A DNA stretch of 64,000 nt from a virus, in the IMG/VR virus record IMGVR_UViG_3300025648_000015, positions 52,146-116,145 of that record; one strand, written 5' to 3'. The position numbers and the translations under genes were made by a program. The stretch's first letter is position 1. Each line of letters starts with the position of its first letter. Shown here piece by piece: positions 1-10,627 of this stretch. The notes under the pieces are model-generated. The model ran no database searches and had not been told where the DNA came from. It saw only the letters and a list, made by a program, of their open reading frames with translations.

Positions 1-2
1 TA

Positions 3-356
3 AAAAATGTCCTTACATTTTTGAATAGATATGGTATGCGACCAATGGTCCAAGAGCAAAGTGTTATTCACAGTCATGCTATTGAATATTTATATGCTTT
101 ACAACAATTTATGCTTCAATGGGTTAACCAATTTGTTAGCACTGTCCAACTTACATTTATGCCTGAACTTTATCCAGGTATGAGAATAAAGATAAACATG
201 GATCAAAATAACGTTTATCATTTTTATGTAATGGGTGTTACTCACCAGGGTAGCCGTTCTGGTGGATTTACTACACAAGTACAATTAACTGCTCCTATGA
301 AGGGTAATAAGATTCTTCACTATGGGCTTGATCTAGTGCCGAATGTAATATCATGA
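3..356 (+). CDS. Baseplate hub-like protein, C-terminal part (gene runs off the left edge)
   Basis: The reading frame is open to the window edge, so this is the 3' end of a longer gene; the first internal start (TTG at 21) is not needed. The visible C-terminus carries a PGMRI-type stretch and the segment YVMGVTHQGSRSGGFTTQVQL, typical in style of the C-terminal beta domain of gpD/late-control-like tail hub proteins, which precede gp25 and baseplate J genes. It overlaps the next gene by an ATGA. The hub assignment is inference from this short segment and from gene order; another tail-tip protein is possible. Confidence 0.55.
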   Translation, partial: KNVLTFLNRYGMRPMVQEQSVIHSHAIEYLYALQQFMLQWVNQFVSTVQLTFMPELYPGMRIKINMDQNNVYHFYVMGVTHQGSRSGGFTTQVQLTAPMKGNKILHYGLDLVPNVIS

Positions 357-1621
357 GTGTTACAGGAAATCCATATGATAAAAAAATGGGCGTTATTAAA
401 GTACGCCTTACATCACTTCCACAACTTCATCCTTTTAGCCTAGCAAACAATGCTGCACAAAATTATTATTGTCTAGCTTTAGACACAAAAGGTTTTCAAG
501 TTGAAATCGATCTCCAAGCTATGCCACCAGGAGTTACACTTGCTCAATTACAACCTAACCAAGTTTGGTGGGTAGAAAAAAGAACAACATTATATAGGTT
601 ATATCTATACGGTGGCATATTTGATAGCACAAAAAATCAAGTAGTTAGTACAACACCTCTACCGAGCAGTGCAGCAACAGGAGGAGTACCTGCAGGAACG
701 CTTCTTGATTTTGCTGGCCCTGTTGCACCATCTGGGTATCTTCTATGTGATGGATCTAGTTATTCTACAACTACATATAGTGGTCTATTCAATGCCATTA
801 GTTATACATGGGGTGGAACTGGATCTAGTTTTAACGTACCTGATCTTAGAGGTCGTACAACGATTGGTGCAGGCAGTGGTACAGGGCTTACCCTTAGAGC
901 TTTAGCTACTTATAGCGGTGAAGAAACTCACGTATTGGTATCTGGAGAAACTCCTTTAGTAGCTCACTCCCATGGATTCTCAGTGCCTGCACAAACAGGC
1001 CTTACAACTAGTACAGGAACTAGCAATACTGTCAGTTTGAATACAGCCGGTGGATCTACTGGTTCAGGATCTACAGGAACTGGTACTACCAATTCAACTA
1101 CTACTGTGGCAGGTAGTGCTAGTATTAGTTCTGGTACTACAGGAACCGGTACTGCTAATATTAGTGCTAGTACAAGTGTAAGTATAACAGATCCTGGTCA
1201 CACACATAGTGCTGGATCTTATGCTTTTATGGTATACAACACTACTGGTGGTGGAAACCTTTATGGTACCGGAACCCCTAGTAACCACTTTGGTACTGCT
1301 AACCCAACTCAATCTGCAACAACAGGTATTACTTCTAGTGCTACTACTTCTGGTAGTGACTCTGGTCACACTCACAGTCTATCTGGTGTTAGTGTTAGCA
1401 TCCCTTCACTCACCGTTAATGGTGCTACTATACCTGCACTTTCGATTCCATCTCTTTCTATTGCTTCTCAAGCAGTTACCGGTAGCGTATCTATTCCTGG
1501 TCTTGCTTTTACAGTGCCTGCCCAAACGGGGCTTACAACCAGCGGAAACACCGCTACAACAGCTTCTGGCCACAATAATATGCAGCCATATGCCGTAGTT
1601 ACCAAGATCATCAAGTATTGA
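353..1621 (+). CDS. Tail-collar domain protein (tail fibre / baseplate tip)
   Basis: 422 aa. Residues about 115-185 form a phage tail-collar domain: PAGTLLDFAG, then SGYLLCDG, then FNVPDLRGRT, the family hallmark. The rest is Ser/Thr/Gly-rich low-complexity repeat (SGTTGTGT style), as in fibrous adhesins, and the C-terminus HNNMQPYAVVTKIIKY is the usual end of collar proteins. The first 100 residues are a separate globular region. It likely sits on the baseplate and touches the host surface. The ATG at 353 overlaps the upstream stop (ATGA). Confidence 0.85.
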   Translation: MSVTGNPYDKKMGVIKVRLTSLPQLHPFSLANNAAQNYYCLALDTKGFQVEIDLQAMPPGVTLAQLQPNQVWWVEKRTTLYRLYLYGGIFDSTKNQVVSTTPLPSSAATGGVPAGTLLDFAGPVAPSGYLLCDGSSYSTTTYSGLFNAISYTWGGTGSSFNVPDLRGRTTIGAGSGTGLTLRALATYSGEETHVLVSGETPLVAHSHGFSVPAQTGLTTSTGTSNTVSLNTAGGSTGSGSTGTGTTNSTTTVAGSASISSGTTGTGTANISASTSVSITDPGHTHSAGSYAFMVYNTTGGGNLYGTGTPSNHFGTANPTQSATTGITSSATTSGSDSGHTHSLSGVSVSIPSLTVNGATIPALSIPSLSIASQAVTGSVSIPGLAFTVPAQTGLTTSGNTATTASGHNNMQPYAVVTKIIKY

Positions 1622-1653
1622 TGTATAAAAAGCCCTATTTTGCCTAAGATACT

Positions 1654-2106
1654 ATGAAGACTATAACAGTTAGCAACGGTGATATTAAACTTAGTACAGG
1701 AAAAATACAGTTTTCCACAGGTAATGCTAAGTTAGTACAAGACATATCTTTATGGCTAAAAGAACCCATTGGCACTGGATTCACCACGCCTAACTTTGGT
1801 AGCCTATTGCCACAATTGGTTGGTGGGACACAATCTGCATCAACCATTAGTACAGTAACAAACGAAATCATTCGCGTATTACAACTATACCAGGGTCAAC
1901 AAGCATTATATCTACAACAAGCACAAAATACAGCACAGCTTGCCAACTGGAATAAAAGTGAAATTATACAAAACATTGTATCGGTAAATGTATCGATACA
2001 GAATACAACAATATTTGCCGCTATTGCTTTAAACACTTTGAATAACAATACGGTAAATCTTAATCTGACGATCAATAGCAACGGAGTGAATATAACTAAT
2101 GGCTGA
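1654..2106 (+). CDS. gp25-like baseplate wedge protein
   Basis: 150 aa. Residues about 28-55 read DISLWLKEPIGTGFTTPNFG, matching the conserved core of the gp25/gpW-like lysozyme-fold family, a baseplate wedge component next to the tail tube in contractile phages. It sits directly upstream of the baseplate J-like gene, the canonical order. It overlaps that gene by 8 bp, suggesting translational coupling. The C-terminal half is Asn/Thr-rich and unlike the core family, so it is an extension of unknown role. Confidence 0.8.
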   Translation: MKTITVSNGDIKLSTGKIQFSTGNAKLVQDISLWLKEPIGTGFTTPNFGSLLPQLVGGTQSASTISTVTNEIIRVLQLYQGQQALYLQQAQNTAQLANWNKSEIIQNIVSVNVSIQNTTIFAAIALNTLNNNTVNLNLTINSNGVNITNG

Positions 2107-4567
2107 TACCTCAGGAGTTCTCGCTAGGCTACAAGCCGCCCTTTCAGTATACGACCCCACCTGGGACGTCAGCGTTGGTACAGCCACGTATAAAATCCTA
2201 GAATCTGTTGCAAAAGAAATTGCTCTTGCTAACAATAACTCTGTTCTTCAAACATATAGTTATGATGTTAACACAAAGAATGGTATTGAATTAGATACAT
2301 TTTGTAACTTGTTTGGTGTTTATCGCCAATTTGGTAAAAGAGCTTCTGGGCTTGCAACTTTTTCTGTTAATACTCCATCAACTAACATTATTGATATCCC
2401 ACTAGGTACACAAATTGCTGTACCAATTGGCACTAATTATACGTCTGCAATTTACTACGCAACTTCTGCACCAGCAATTATTGGCGTTGGTAGCACATCC
2501 GTTGACGTTCCAATCATTGCAACACTACCTGGAGCTTATGGCAATGTACCAACTGGTGCAATTACTACAAAAGTTAGTTCACTTGTTGGTATTACATCAG
2601 TAGTTAACAATAGTGCAATAACTGGTGGTCTTGACCCAGAAAGTGATGCTTCTTTACGAGCTAGATGGCAAAGCACAGCTTTTAACAACAACATTGGTAC
2701 ACAAGGTAAGTATATTCTTACTGCTCTTCAAGATCCAAACGTAACTCTTGCTAACACAGTTAGTCAACAGACTTTCTATAGCGAACAACTACAAATTAAT
2801 TCATCAATCAGTGGAACAGGCAATGCATTTACCATGCTGCTTGTAGCTTATTCTGGTATGACTAGCGTAATTAGTGGTACTACTTTTAGTGGGACCACAG
2901 TCGTTGCAAGCAGTGGATTTACCGGTTCAGTTACTGGTAGTGCGTTAGCTTCTGGAATAACTGCAATGATCAGTGGTGTTGCACCAAACTATCAAATTGT
3001 TGCATCACCTAACTCAAATACTAATACAGTCAATGGAACAGGTGTTTTAATTAATTATAGCGCAGGTTTACCATATCGTATAATGATTGGTAGCGGTACT
3101 TCTATCCCAGGTGCAAGCGTTACTACCAGTGGCGTTACCACTGTAAGTGGTGTTAGTTACTATAGTTATATTCAAAGTGCAAACCCTGACATTGGTACTA
3201 GCGGTACATTGTCATATAATGGTACTTTTGGTGGATATGTCTACCCGCAGGGTAATGAATTAATTGGTTCAAACCTTAATACGCCTTCACAAATAGTATA
3301 CGCAAACAACACTGATTATTACTATCCTACAAACCCAACTGCCCCTCTAGTAGTAACTATTGCAAACAATGCCAACCAAACTGCACTATTTGCTGGCAAC
3401 CAAATACAATTAATTTCAGAATATTGCCCAGCATCAAGTAGGTCTATAACACTTGCTAGTGGTAATTTTATTGATATCTTTATTAATGGTACGTCAGCTT
3501 CTTCAGCAACTGAACAAGTTGTTTTTAATCCATCATTTACTTTAAGTTCAGGCAACGCGATTGCTAGTCTAAACACTGTTAACTACACATTGGCTAGTGG
3601 TGCTGTAGCAACTACAAACTCAACAATTGCTAATGATATTTATATCCCATTAAACCAACAACCTGTTATCAACTTCCCATCTCAGTTGTCTACATCAACT
3701 AGTGGAATAGCAGACAATATTTATCTTTACAATGTTGGCACAAGTAGTGGTACTACTTACCCAATTGCTTTAAATAAATATCCATGGGTAACGTTTACAG
3801 GTACGGTTGTATCAGGAGCAACTACGAATGGAACAACATTTATTCCAGTAACAAATGCCAATGGTCTATCACAGTTATACCCAGGTTTAGCACTCGCTAA
3901 TAGTGCAATTGCATCAGGATCTGGTTACTATATTACACAAGTAACATCCAGTGGTGTTTATGTAAATCAAAATATTACTGCACCATCAGGTACTGCAACT
4001 ACAGCAGCAATTAGCGGTAAAACTTTAGTTTACCCAATTTATGACACAACAGACAATAAAAATAGTGTACTACAAACAACTGGCCTTGCATTTGATGTAA
4101 CAACGCCACCAAGTGGTTGGCCTGCATTGCCAACACTTATGTCATGGTTGAAATACAACCATAATTATAATAGCGATGTAGTTTCTGTAGAAACGTTGGT
4201 ACAACAAAGTAGACCATTAGGAACAAACACTCTTGTTCACCAAGCAAACTATATCAACCTGGTTCTTAACCTTAGAATTGTGTTCTCATCTGGGTTTACT
4301 CCAACTTCAGTTGAAACAAATATTGCTAATAACCTTGCTACTTATTTTAGTAGTTTTTATTATCTTGGAAGTATTTCTTTCTCGACTCTTGCAGCTCAAA
4401 TCCTATCAGTGCCAGGGGTATCAAACGTTAAAGTAACAAGTATTAATACTGTTGCTTTAGATGGAACAATACTCACTACACAATCTAGTGATTTTAACCT
4501 TGCAAGCAACCAATTACCATTGCTTAACGCAATTAACTTTACAGTTAAGGGAAATAGTAATTTCTAA
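2099..4567 (+). CDS. Baseplate J-like wedge protein
   Basis: 822 aa, longer than typical baseplate J proteins (350-500 aa). The N-terminal part shows the family signature: NGIELDTFCNLFGVYR, then a beta-rich region with IPLGTQIAVPIGT, and the ITGGLDPESDASLRARW motif near residue 180. The conserved C-terminal part (about 680-822) with the LAAQILSVPGVSNVKV segment is also present. Residues about 235-640 are an inserted Gly/Ser/Thr-rich beta-repeat region, probably decoration domains. It builds the baseplate wedge with the gp25-like neighbour. Confidence 0.85.
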   Translation: MADTSGVLARLQAALSVYDPTWDVSVGTATYKILESVAKEIALANNNSVLQTYSYDVNTKNGIELDTFCNLFGVYRQFGKRASGLATFSVNTPSTNIIDIPLGTQIAVPIGTNYTSAIYYATSAPAIIGVGSTSVDVPIIATLPGAYGNVPTGAITTKVSSLVGITSVVNNSAITGGLDPESDASLRARWQSTAFNNNIGTQGKYILTALQDPNVTLANTVSQQTFYSEQLQINSSISGTGNAFTMLLVAYSGMTSVISGTTFSGTTVVASSGFTGSVTGSALASGITAMISGVAPNYQIVASPNSNTNTVNGTGVLINYSAGLPYRIMIGSGTSIPGASVTTSGVTTVSGVSYYSYIQSANPDIGTSGTLSYNGTFGGYVYPQGNELIGSNLNTPSQIVYANNTDYYYPTNPTAPLVVTIANNANQTALFAGNQIQLISEYCPASSRSITLASGNFIDIFINGTSASSATEQVVFNPSFTLSSGNAIASLNTVNYTLASGAVATTNSTIANDIYIPLNQQPVINFPSQLSTSTSGIADNIYLYNVGTSSGTTYPIALNKYPWVTFTGTVVSGATTNGTTFIPVTNANGLSQLYPGLALANSAIASGSGYYITQVTSSGVYVNQNITAPSGTATTAAISGKTLVYPIYDTTDNKNSVLQTTGLAFDVTTPPSGWPALPTLMSWLKYNHNYNSDVVSVETLVQQSRPLGTNTLVHQANYINLVLNLRIVFSSGFTPTSVETNIANNLATYFSSFYYLGSISFSTLAAQILSVPGVSNVKVTSINTVALDGTILTTQSSDFNLASNQLPLLNAINFTVKGNSNF

Positions 4568-5523
4568 TGGCTGGTAATCTTTTCCCCACTGCTTTGCACT
4601 CTACCTTTATACAAAAGGTAAGTAATTTTCCAGATGATATTTATGATTTTAATAGTGGTGATGACCTCACCACGTTAATGAATATTTTGCTTGGCAACAG
4701 TGGTACTGGACAACTTAACAACCTACAGCTTGCTGCAAGGCTTGGTCAGCAAAATATAGAATTTAATAATTTAGATACAATACTTGGATTAATTCTTAAT
4801 GTAAAAAGAACTGCTCCTGAAATCTATAGTTTTGCTACAAATCCTTTTATTGATCAATTGACTGATGCTCAATGGCAAGAAATCAGTACAAAAGATGCAA
4901 GTTATCGTGAAAGACTTATGGGAGCTGCAGAAGCTTTTCAAATAGGTTCAACGCTGTGGGGCGTTCTCACTATGTGTGAAGCATTAACACAAACAAAGTT
5001 TTATGTTGTAGAAAGTTGGAGAACACCCGGTTATGGAAGATCGGGCGTTAACCCAGCCCAAGAAATAGTTCTTATTCCTTTAATGGATTCTACTAACAAT
5101 AGTGGTTTCTTTACTTGGGATCAAAGCAAAGTTAATACAATTTTGAATACTATAAAGTATTTTACATTTAATAATTTTGTAATTAGCTTTGGTTCGCCTA
5201 TTAATACACTTACTCAAATTTCTGGAAACTACGTAGCAACTAACGGTGGTTATTCAGAATACTTTCATTTGCAAACATCTGTGAATGCAAACGGTTTGAA
5301 CTCACCTGGAAATATACAACCAGGTGCTAACACAAGATATTGGGTAAAGAATAATACAAGCAGCGTAGCTCCACATTTTGCTCACTTGCAAACACAAGAA
5401 ATAATTATTGACTTAACAGGGAATATTAATTTTGTTAGCAGTACTGATCCAACTGGTTTCCCAGAAAACAGCGTTGCTCTTCCTTCTATCCAAGTTACAT
5501 CAACAGTCTATGGTGCACAATAA
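4567..5523 (+). CDS. Tail/baseplate protein, tail protein I position
   Basis: 318 aa. Its place after the baseplate J gene is that of tail protein I (gpI) in P2-like modules, but I do not recognise clear family motifs. The central part (about residues 75-140) is helical and Trp-rich (DAQWQEI, STLWGVLTMCEAL), the rest is beta-rich and Asn/Ser-rich. It overlaps both neighbours by the TAATG junction, so it is co-translated with baseplate genes. A role in the baseplate-fibre connection is inference. Confidence 0.6.
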   Translation: MAGNLFPTALHSTFIQKVSNFPDDIYDFNSGDDLTTLMNILLGNSGTGQLNNLQLAARLGQQNIEFNNLDTILGLILNVKRTAPEIYSFATNPFIDQLTDAQWQEISTKDASYRERLMGAAEAFQIGSTLWGVLTMCEALTQTKFYVVESWRTPGYGRSGVNPAQEIVLIPLMDSTNNSGFFTWDQSKVNTILNTIKYFTFNNFVISFGSPINTLTQISGNYVATNGGYSEYFHLQTSVNANGLNSPGNIQPGANTRYWVKNNTSSVAPHFAHLQTQEIIIDLTGNINFVSSTDPTGFPENSVALPSIQVTSTVYGAQ

Positions 5524-8500
5524 TGCCAATTTTACCAAACAATACAGACCCCTCAAAAGAATACGTAACGCAATCGGTTAATCCGCCTTTAACTATTGAC
5601 GGTGTTGTCTATAATAAAATTTATTCACACACTGGTGTAATTGATACTTTATCAAATATTCAAAGCACTGGATATTCAGATCCCAATGTAAACATTTTTA
5701 ATCAATCAAATAGTATTATTAGTTTTGATCCACAACTACAAAAATCATGGATCTCAAGTACTGATTTTGGTGGACCTACAAGTAATCCTGTAGTAATTAC
5801 TTACGATATTGTAAATACTACTTATTACAACAATATTGTTTTTGATGTGCTTAACGTACCTTGTTTTGTTGAGATACTAGACGAGAATGATAATCCATTG
5901 CCCGGTTCCTCAACATTCTCAATTGCCGGTGGTGGAGACATTTACACAACTACTAATTGGTTGCGTTTAGAATACAATGCACCAACTAACCCAACACCAG
6001 CTACAGTATCAGGTACAAATGGAACAAGTAATTTTACTTATCCATTAACTGGTGTAAGCGAAATATCTATTCGCATTACAAGGAATAAAACTGTTCAATC
6101 TAACTCGGGTAATGGAAATACTTTAACAAATATTGCTTATTCAGTAGGTGTACAAAACTTTAGTATCAAATTAATTGTTAAAAATAATTCTGATATTCCT
6201 GCCGCGGTTGTTAGTGGTTCTAATTCTATTATTACACAAAATCGTTTTAATTTTGTAGAAACATATTCTTATTCAGTTAATAGTGTTTCTAATATGTTTG
6301 TTAATGATTCAACATATTGGAAATGTGCTCCACAACCTGTAAAAGACTCAATCGTATATTTTTATATGAAAGTTAGCGATCCAACGCCAAAAACAATTAA
6401 TAGACTATACATTGATCCATTGTACAGTGGTTGCAAATTTAATGTCTATTACACTATTCAATCAACAATTAGTGGTACAGTAGATCCAAGCACTTTCTCT
6501 TGGACGCCTATTCAAAGAGATTTTTCTTTAAGAAAAGGTTTATACGATTTACCAACCGTAAGCTGCACGTATTTAAAAATTGAATTTATAAAACTTATAC
6601 CAGAAGTATATGACCTGCCATTGGATTCAATTAATAAAACTATTAATGTTTTTCCTTATGATGTTGAAAATTACTTCTCTCAACTAGAAGCAAATATTAT
6701 TGACGGTAATGCAGTAAAATATGCAATTACTAACCCAGGTGCTATTGGTGTTTCAACTATCTTAAACCAACAGATTAGTAACTCAACTATCCTGGGTAAT
6801 GCAACTGCAAATATTGGTAATAATTCTACTTTTCCAAGTCTTGCAAATCTTAACTCAACACAGATTAATAATCCTACTACACAATCTATAAATACAAGTT
6901 CATATATCATTGACCCAAGTATTAGTTACAAACTATTAGATTCTAATGGTAATTATAACTATAGTTCATATAATGAATTCCTTCAAAGAAGATTTCCAGA
7001 CAATCGTGTCCATGTTTATAATCAAGTAAACATTAATCAAACTTGGCACCAAGCCTACTTTACTGGTATTAGATACATTACTTCATTTTTTGAAAATAAT
7101 TTTGATGATCTACGTGGAACACCACAAAATTTTATTTCAAGCAATGGATCAAACACAGGATTCTCTAGCCAAGGTGTTGATTACATTAACCTTAATGTTG
7201 ACGAAATTGCAGTAACACCATGGTTCTCTACCATTGATAGTTTTAACGCATTTAATATTGGTGGTTTAACTACTGACTGGCAAAGTTTTTTAACTCAAGG
7301 CAATACAATTAGCAATGATAATACATTGATGAATAACATTAGTGCTGCAACTTTAAGCACCATGCTCATTAATGCTAGCGGTACAAAAATAGGTACGCTT
7401 GGTACAAGTACTATTTATGCAATATCTGGTCAACCTAATACTCAATATGGTATCCAATCAGCAGCGTATTCTTTTGGCAATAATATTCTTAATTACTACA
7501 ACGCTAATTTCCTACCATACTCTGGATCAATTTTAAATTGGTCAGGTCTTGGTGGTACTACAATAACTGGTACATCTGTAAATTATTATAATCCATCAAC
7601 GGGTCTTAGTGGCACTGCTAGCGGACTAAGTGTTAGCGGTGGGAACTATACAGCAGCATTTAACTTTACTATACCAAACGTCAATGCAAGTGGTATCCAA
7701 ACTTGGCAATTGCAATTTGGTGCACCATCGTTTGGTGTAGTTGGTTATGCAAGCTATACACAAGCCGGTGGGTTTAATTACTACTTTTTAACCAATGTCC
7801 AAGCTTCTGGTTCTACTAATATTAGTCTAAAAACTAGATTTATTAATCCAACAACTAATAATGTAATCTCTGGAACTACTGTGAGTGGTAGTACAGTTGC
7901 TGTAACTTCTGGATTTAATATAGCTACTGTTACTGGAACTAATTATAGCACTTCAATACCATCAAATACAATTCAATTAGTGATTAGTGGTAGCGCAAGC
8001 GTACCATATTCACTATATCAATTAGGTGTTTTCACTCAACCAACTAATAAATGGATTGGGCCATCCGACCATAGCAATATGAGAGTTAGTGGAACAGTAC
8101 GTGTACTATTGCCAAAAAATAATGCAGGAACTTATAGAGCAAGTCTTATTGGCACTGATGTATTAGGTAACTTATCTGAACTAGCTTATAAAATTTATAC
8201 ACCAGGAACTATGCCAATAAATACTTGGTTCGATGTAGAACTAGAAGGATTTACCGGTAGCAATTACGTATCATTCGTAATGGTTATAAGGCAGATTGTA
8301 CCAACAATTAACGAAATTTTTTATGTAAGTATGCTTGCACCATTCTATCACCCAGTGCGTTATGAATTTACTAATACACAAAACAACAATATTACTGGAA
8401 AAACAGGTTGGTATCCAATCACTCTTGGTGTAAATGATGCAAATAGTTTTATAAGTACTGCATCTGGATTACCAGCCAGTGGAATACAAATACGTATGAC

Positions 8501-8735
8501 AGCTCTAGACCCTAATGTTTATGTAACTGGAGTAAGTATTATTCCACAATATAAACAAAACTCATATTACTCTAATCTTGATATAAATTACATTGGAGTG
8601 AGTAAAACCAATGAAATTAGTTCACGACGTAGTATTAGTAGTAAACCTTATTTTCAGTTGAATTCTGAATATCATCCAGCTATTTTTAATATAAATAGGA
8701 TCTCAAGCAATGTAAATCTTTACAACGTAGATTGA
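5523..8735 (+). CDS. Large beta-rich tail/baseplate structural protein
   Basis: 1070 aa, the largest structural gene here. It is Asn/Ser/Thr/Tyr-rich and beta-rich with no transmembrane segment. Two regions (about residues 80-150 and 800-950) resemble jelly-roll/carbohydrate-binding-like folds (NNIVFDVLNVPCFVEI; WFDVELEGF), only by style. It closes the tail module: the next gene starts from its own promoter. A receptor-binding or baseplate-peripheral role is likely but not proven by sequence. Confidence 0.6.
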   Translation: MPILPNNTDPSKEYVTQSVNPPLTIDGVVYNKIYSHTGVIDTLSNIQSTGYSDPNVNIFNQSNSIISFDPQLQKSWISSTDFGGPTSNPVVITYDIVNTTYYNNIVFDVLNVPCFVEILDENDNPLPGSSTFSIAGGGDIYTTTNWLRLEYNAPTNPTPATVSGTNGTSNFTYPLTGVSEISIRITRNKTVQSNSGNGNTLTNIAYSVGVQNFSIKLIVKNNSDIPAAVVSGSNSIITQNRFNFVETYSYSVNSVSNMFVNDSTYWKCAPQPVKDSIVYFYMKVSDPTPKTINRLYIDPLYSGCKFNVYYTIQSTISGTVDPSTFSWTPIQRDFSLRKGLYDLPTVSCTYLKIEFIKLIPEVYDLPLDSINKTINVFPYDVENYFSQLEANIIDGNAVKYAITNPGAIGVSTILNQQISNSTILGNATANIGNNSTFPSLANLNSTQINNPTTQSINTSSYIIDPSISYKLLDSNGNYNYSSYNEFLQRRFPDNRVHVYNQVNINQTWHQAYFTGIRYITSFFENNFDDLRGTPQNFISSNGSNTGFSSQGVDYINLNVDEIAVTPWFSTIDSFNAFNIGGLTTDWQSFLTQGNTISNDNTLMNNISAATLSTMLINASGTKIGTLGTSTIYAISGQPNTQYGIQSAAYSFGNNILNYYNANFLPYSGSILNWSGLGGTTITGTSVNYYNPSTGLSGTASGLSVSGGNYTAAFNFTIPNVNASGIQTWQLQFGAPSFGVVGYASYTQAGGFNYYFLTNVQASGSTNISLKTRFINPTTNNVISGTTVSGSTVAVTSGFNIATVTGTNYSTSIPSNTIQLVISGSASVPYSLYQLGVFTQPTNKWIGPSDHSNMRVSGTVRVLLPKNNAGTYRASLIGTDVLGNLSELAYKIYTPGTMPINTWFDVELEGFTGSNYVSFVMVIRQIVPTINEIFYVSMLAPFYHPVRYEFTNTQNNNITGKTGWYPITLGVNDANSFISTASGLPASGIQIRMTALDPNVYVTGVSIIPQYKQNSYYSNLDINYIGVSKTNEISSRRSISSKPYFQLNSEYHPAIFNINRISSNVNLYNVD

Positions 8736-8760
8736 TTTTCTCTGTTGTTTATGGTAATAT
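8732..8760 (+). promoter_or_regulatory. Promoter TTGATT-N17-TAATAT, leaderless
   Basis: TTGATT at 8732-8737 and TAATAT at 8755-8760 are separated by exactly 17 bp, a good sigma-70/SigA consensus. The ATG of the helicase gene is at 8767, only six bases after the -10 box, so the message would be leaderless or nearly so. No Shine-Dalgarno sequence is present. Leaderless messages are common in actinobacteria. Confidence 0.6.
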
Positions 8761-8766
8761 TTACTC

Positions 8767-10626
8767 ATGCCTTCAGAGAAGACTATATATGTTCAAAAGA
8801 GTAAATTACTCAATGGAGTACTAAGATACAGCTCCTTGGACCCTGAAGTCAAGAAAAAACTTTTGATGCTTGATAATTACGGTACTTTAAAAAACCGTGA
8901 CAGGATTGATGAGTTTGCTCAGCTTGTAGAAAATAATGATTATTCTTTAATTTTTGAGGATAAAGAAGCTGAAAACGATTTTATAGATTTACAGATGTGC
9001 AGTTCTGAACCATATGAAGTTAATAGCCCTTTTTTGGTTGAGAACCATTTATTCCCTTTTCAGCATGTTGGACTTAATTATGTCTGGAAGCAAATGCTCT
9101 CAGAAAACCCACAAGTATTAGTCCAGTGGGATACAGGTGCAGGCAAAACTTTATTGAGTTGCCTCACTAGCCAGAAACTGTTTGATCATGGTGCCATTGA
9201 CAAGGTGCTGGTCTTTTCAAAGAAGATCAAACAATACGACTGGGAACAGGAGTTTAAGCGGATGACACACTTAACTGTTGAACGTGTAACAGAAAAGATG
9301 ACTCGCAAAGCTCGCCACGCCATGTACGAAAAAAACACTAACCAAGTATTAGTTCTTAACTACGAAAAAGTACGTGAAGGCAATATGGCTAAAGTGCCAG
9401 GCCAGAGAAAGAAAGTTAAGTCCTACGACCGTACAGATTTATTGCAAATTCTGAACATGATCAAGGGGCAACGTGTACTTATCATTATTGATGAAGCACA
9501 AAAAATCAACAGCGGAGAAAGTCTGTTGGGAGAAGGTTTTCATACTCTTATTAACACACCGGATAGCGAAACAAAAGCTCTAGCATTAACGGCTACACCA
9601 TATACGACTAGCCCATTGAACATCCGTAATATTTTTTCTGTAGTAGCCCCTGGTATTCCTGACGTTAGTGACATGAAACGTGATGTTTTTAAACGTTTTT
9701 ACGGTAAAGAGTTCAGCATGTATAGCAATGGTTTTGTACAAGAACTATATGTAAAAGAATGGGATCGTGCAAAACTTTCTTTATTAGGTAAGAAACACGA
9801 AAATTGGACTCACATTGCAATGAAAAGCGATCCCATTATTGCTGCACAGTTCCCTGAAAGCACTCCAAAAAAGCTTGTATATGAACTTTCTGATATTGAC
9901 CGTGCTATTTATGATTGGGCTGAAGAACAAGCTCGTGAACGTTATAATCCAGATAACCAAGTTGCTAACTGGAGCTATATTGACGTACTCCGTATGATTT
10001 GCAATACCACTGAAGGTCTTAAAAACAGTAATGGTAAGTTTGCTAAAGAAATTGTTGCAGAGTTTGGTAATGACATCAGCATCCAGAATAGTGCAAAATA
10101 TCAGTTGATTATAAATAATCTTGACGTTTATTTTGAAAAAAATGAAAAAGTTGTTTTGTTTACATATTGGACAAACGGCACTCTATTTCCATATTACGAA
10201 GCGTTAAAAGCACAATACCCAGATGTTCTTATTTTGCCTATCTGGGGAGTTGGAATGAGCACTGATCAGTCAGCAGAAAACATGAAACTATTTAATGCTG
10301 CTAAAGGTCCAGCTGTATTAATTACAAGTGATGTACTCCAAGAAGGTGCAAACCTTTATGCACCATACCTTTGGAACATTGAAGTACCACGTACATATGC
10401 AGATTACAAACAACGTAAAGATCGTATCAATCGTGCCGATTCTCGCTCAAAAGGAGTTGACAAAACATGGGTATATCGTCCAGTAGCTGTAAATACTATT
10501 GAAGAAAGAGTAGATGCAAAAGTTTTGAGACGGAGAGCGGAAGCAGAAGCAATTCGTGGTATTATAGACGAGCATGCTGACATGGAAGACACTATTGATG
10601 TAACACCGTTTGGATTTTTGTTTTAA
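8767..10626 (+). CDS. SNF2/superfamily II DNA helicase
   Basis: 619 aa. Walker A is QWDTGAGKTLLS near residue 120; the Walker B/DEAD-like box is IIIDEAQKI near residue 240; motif III is LALTATPYTT. The C-terminal RecA-like domain ends with the QEGANLYAP and RIDRINR-like (KDRINRADSRSKG) motifs V and VI. This is the set for SNF2-type SF2 translocases, which many large phages carry for replication, recombination or early transcription. It is the first gene after the tail module and is driven by the promoter immediately upstream. Confidence 0.88.
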   Translation: MPSEKTIYVQKSKLLNGVLRYSSLDPEVKKKLLMLDNYGTLKNRDRIDEFAQLVENNDYSLIFEDKEAENDFIDLQMCSSEPYEVNSPFLVENHLFPFQHVGLNYVWKQMLSENPQVLVQWDTGAGKTLLSCLTSQKLFDHGAIDKVLVFSKKIKQYDWEQEFKRMTHLTVERVTEKMTRKARHAMYEKNTNQVLVLNYEKVREGNMAKVPGQRKKVKSYDRTDLLQILNMIKGQRVLIIIDEAQKINSGESLLGEGFHTLINTPDSETKALALTATPYTTSPLNIRNIFSVVAPGIPDVSDMKRDVFKRFYGKEFSMYSNGFVQELYVKEWDRAKLSLLGKKHENWTHIAMKSDPIIAAQFPESTPKKLVYELSDIDRAIYDWAEEQARERYNPDNQVANWSYIDVLRMICNTTEGLKNSNGKFAKEIVAEFGNDISIQNSAKYQLIINNLDVYFEKNEKVVLFTYWTNGTLFPYYEALKAQYPDVLILPIWGVGMSTDQSAENMKLFNAAKGPAVLITSDVLQEGANLYAPYLWNIEVPRTYADYKQRKDRINRADSRSKGVDKTWVYRPVAVNTIEERVDAKVLRRRAEAEAIRGIIDEHADMEDTIDVTPFGFLF

Positions 10627-10627
10627 T

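Noticed and set aside
1094-1375. Minus-strand reading frame of 93 aa inside the collar gene
   Set aside because: Ser/Thr-rich shadow of the collar protein repeats; no ribosome site.
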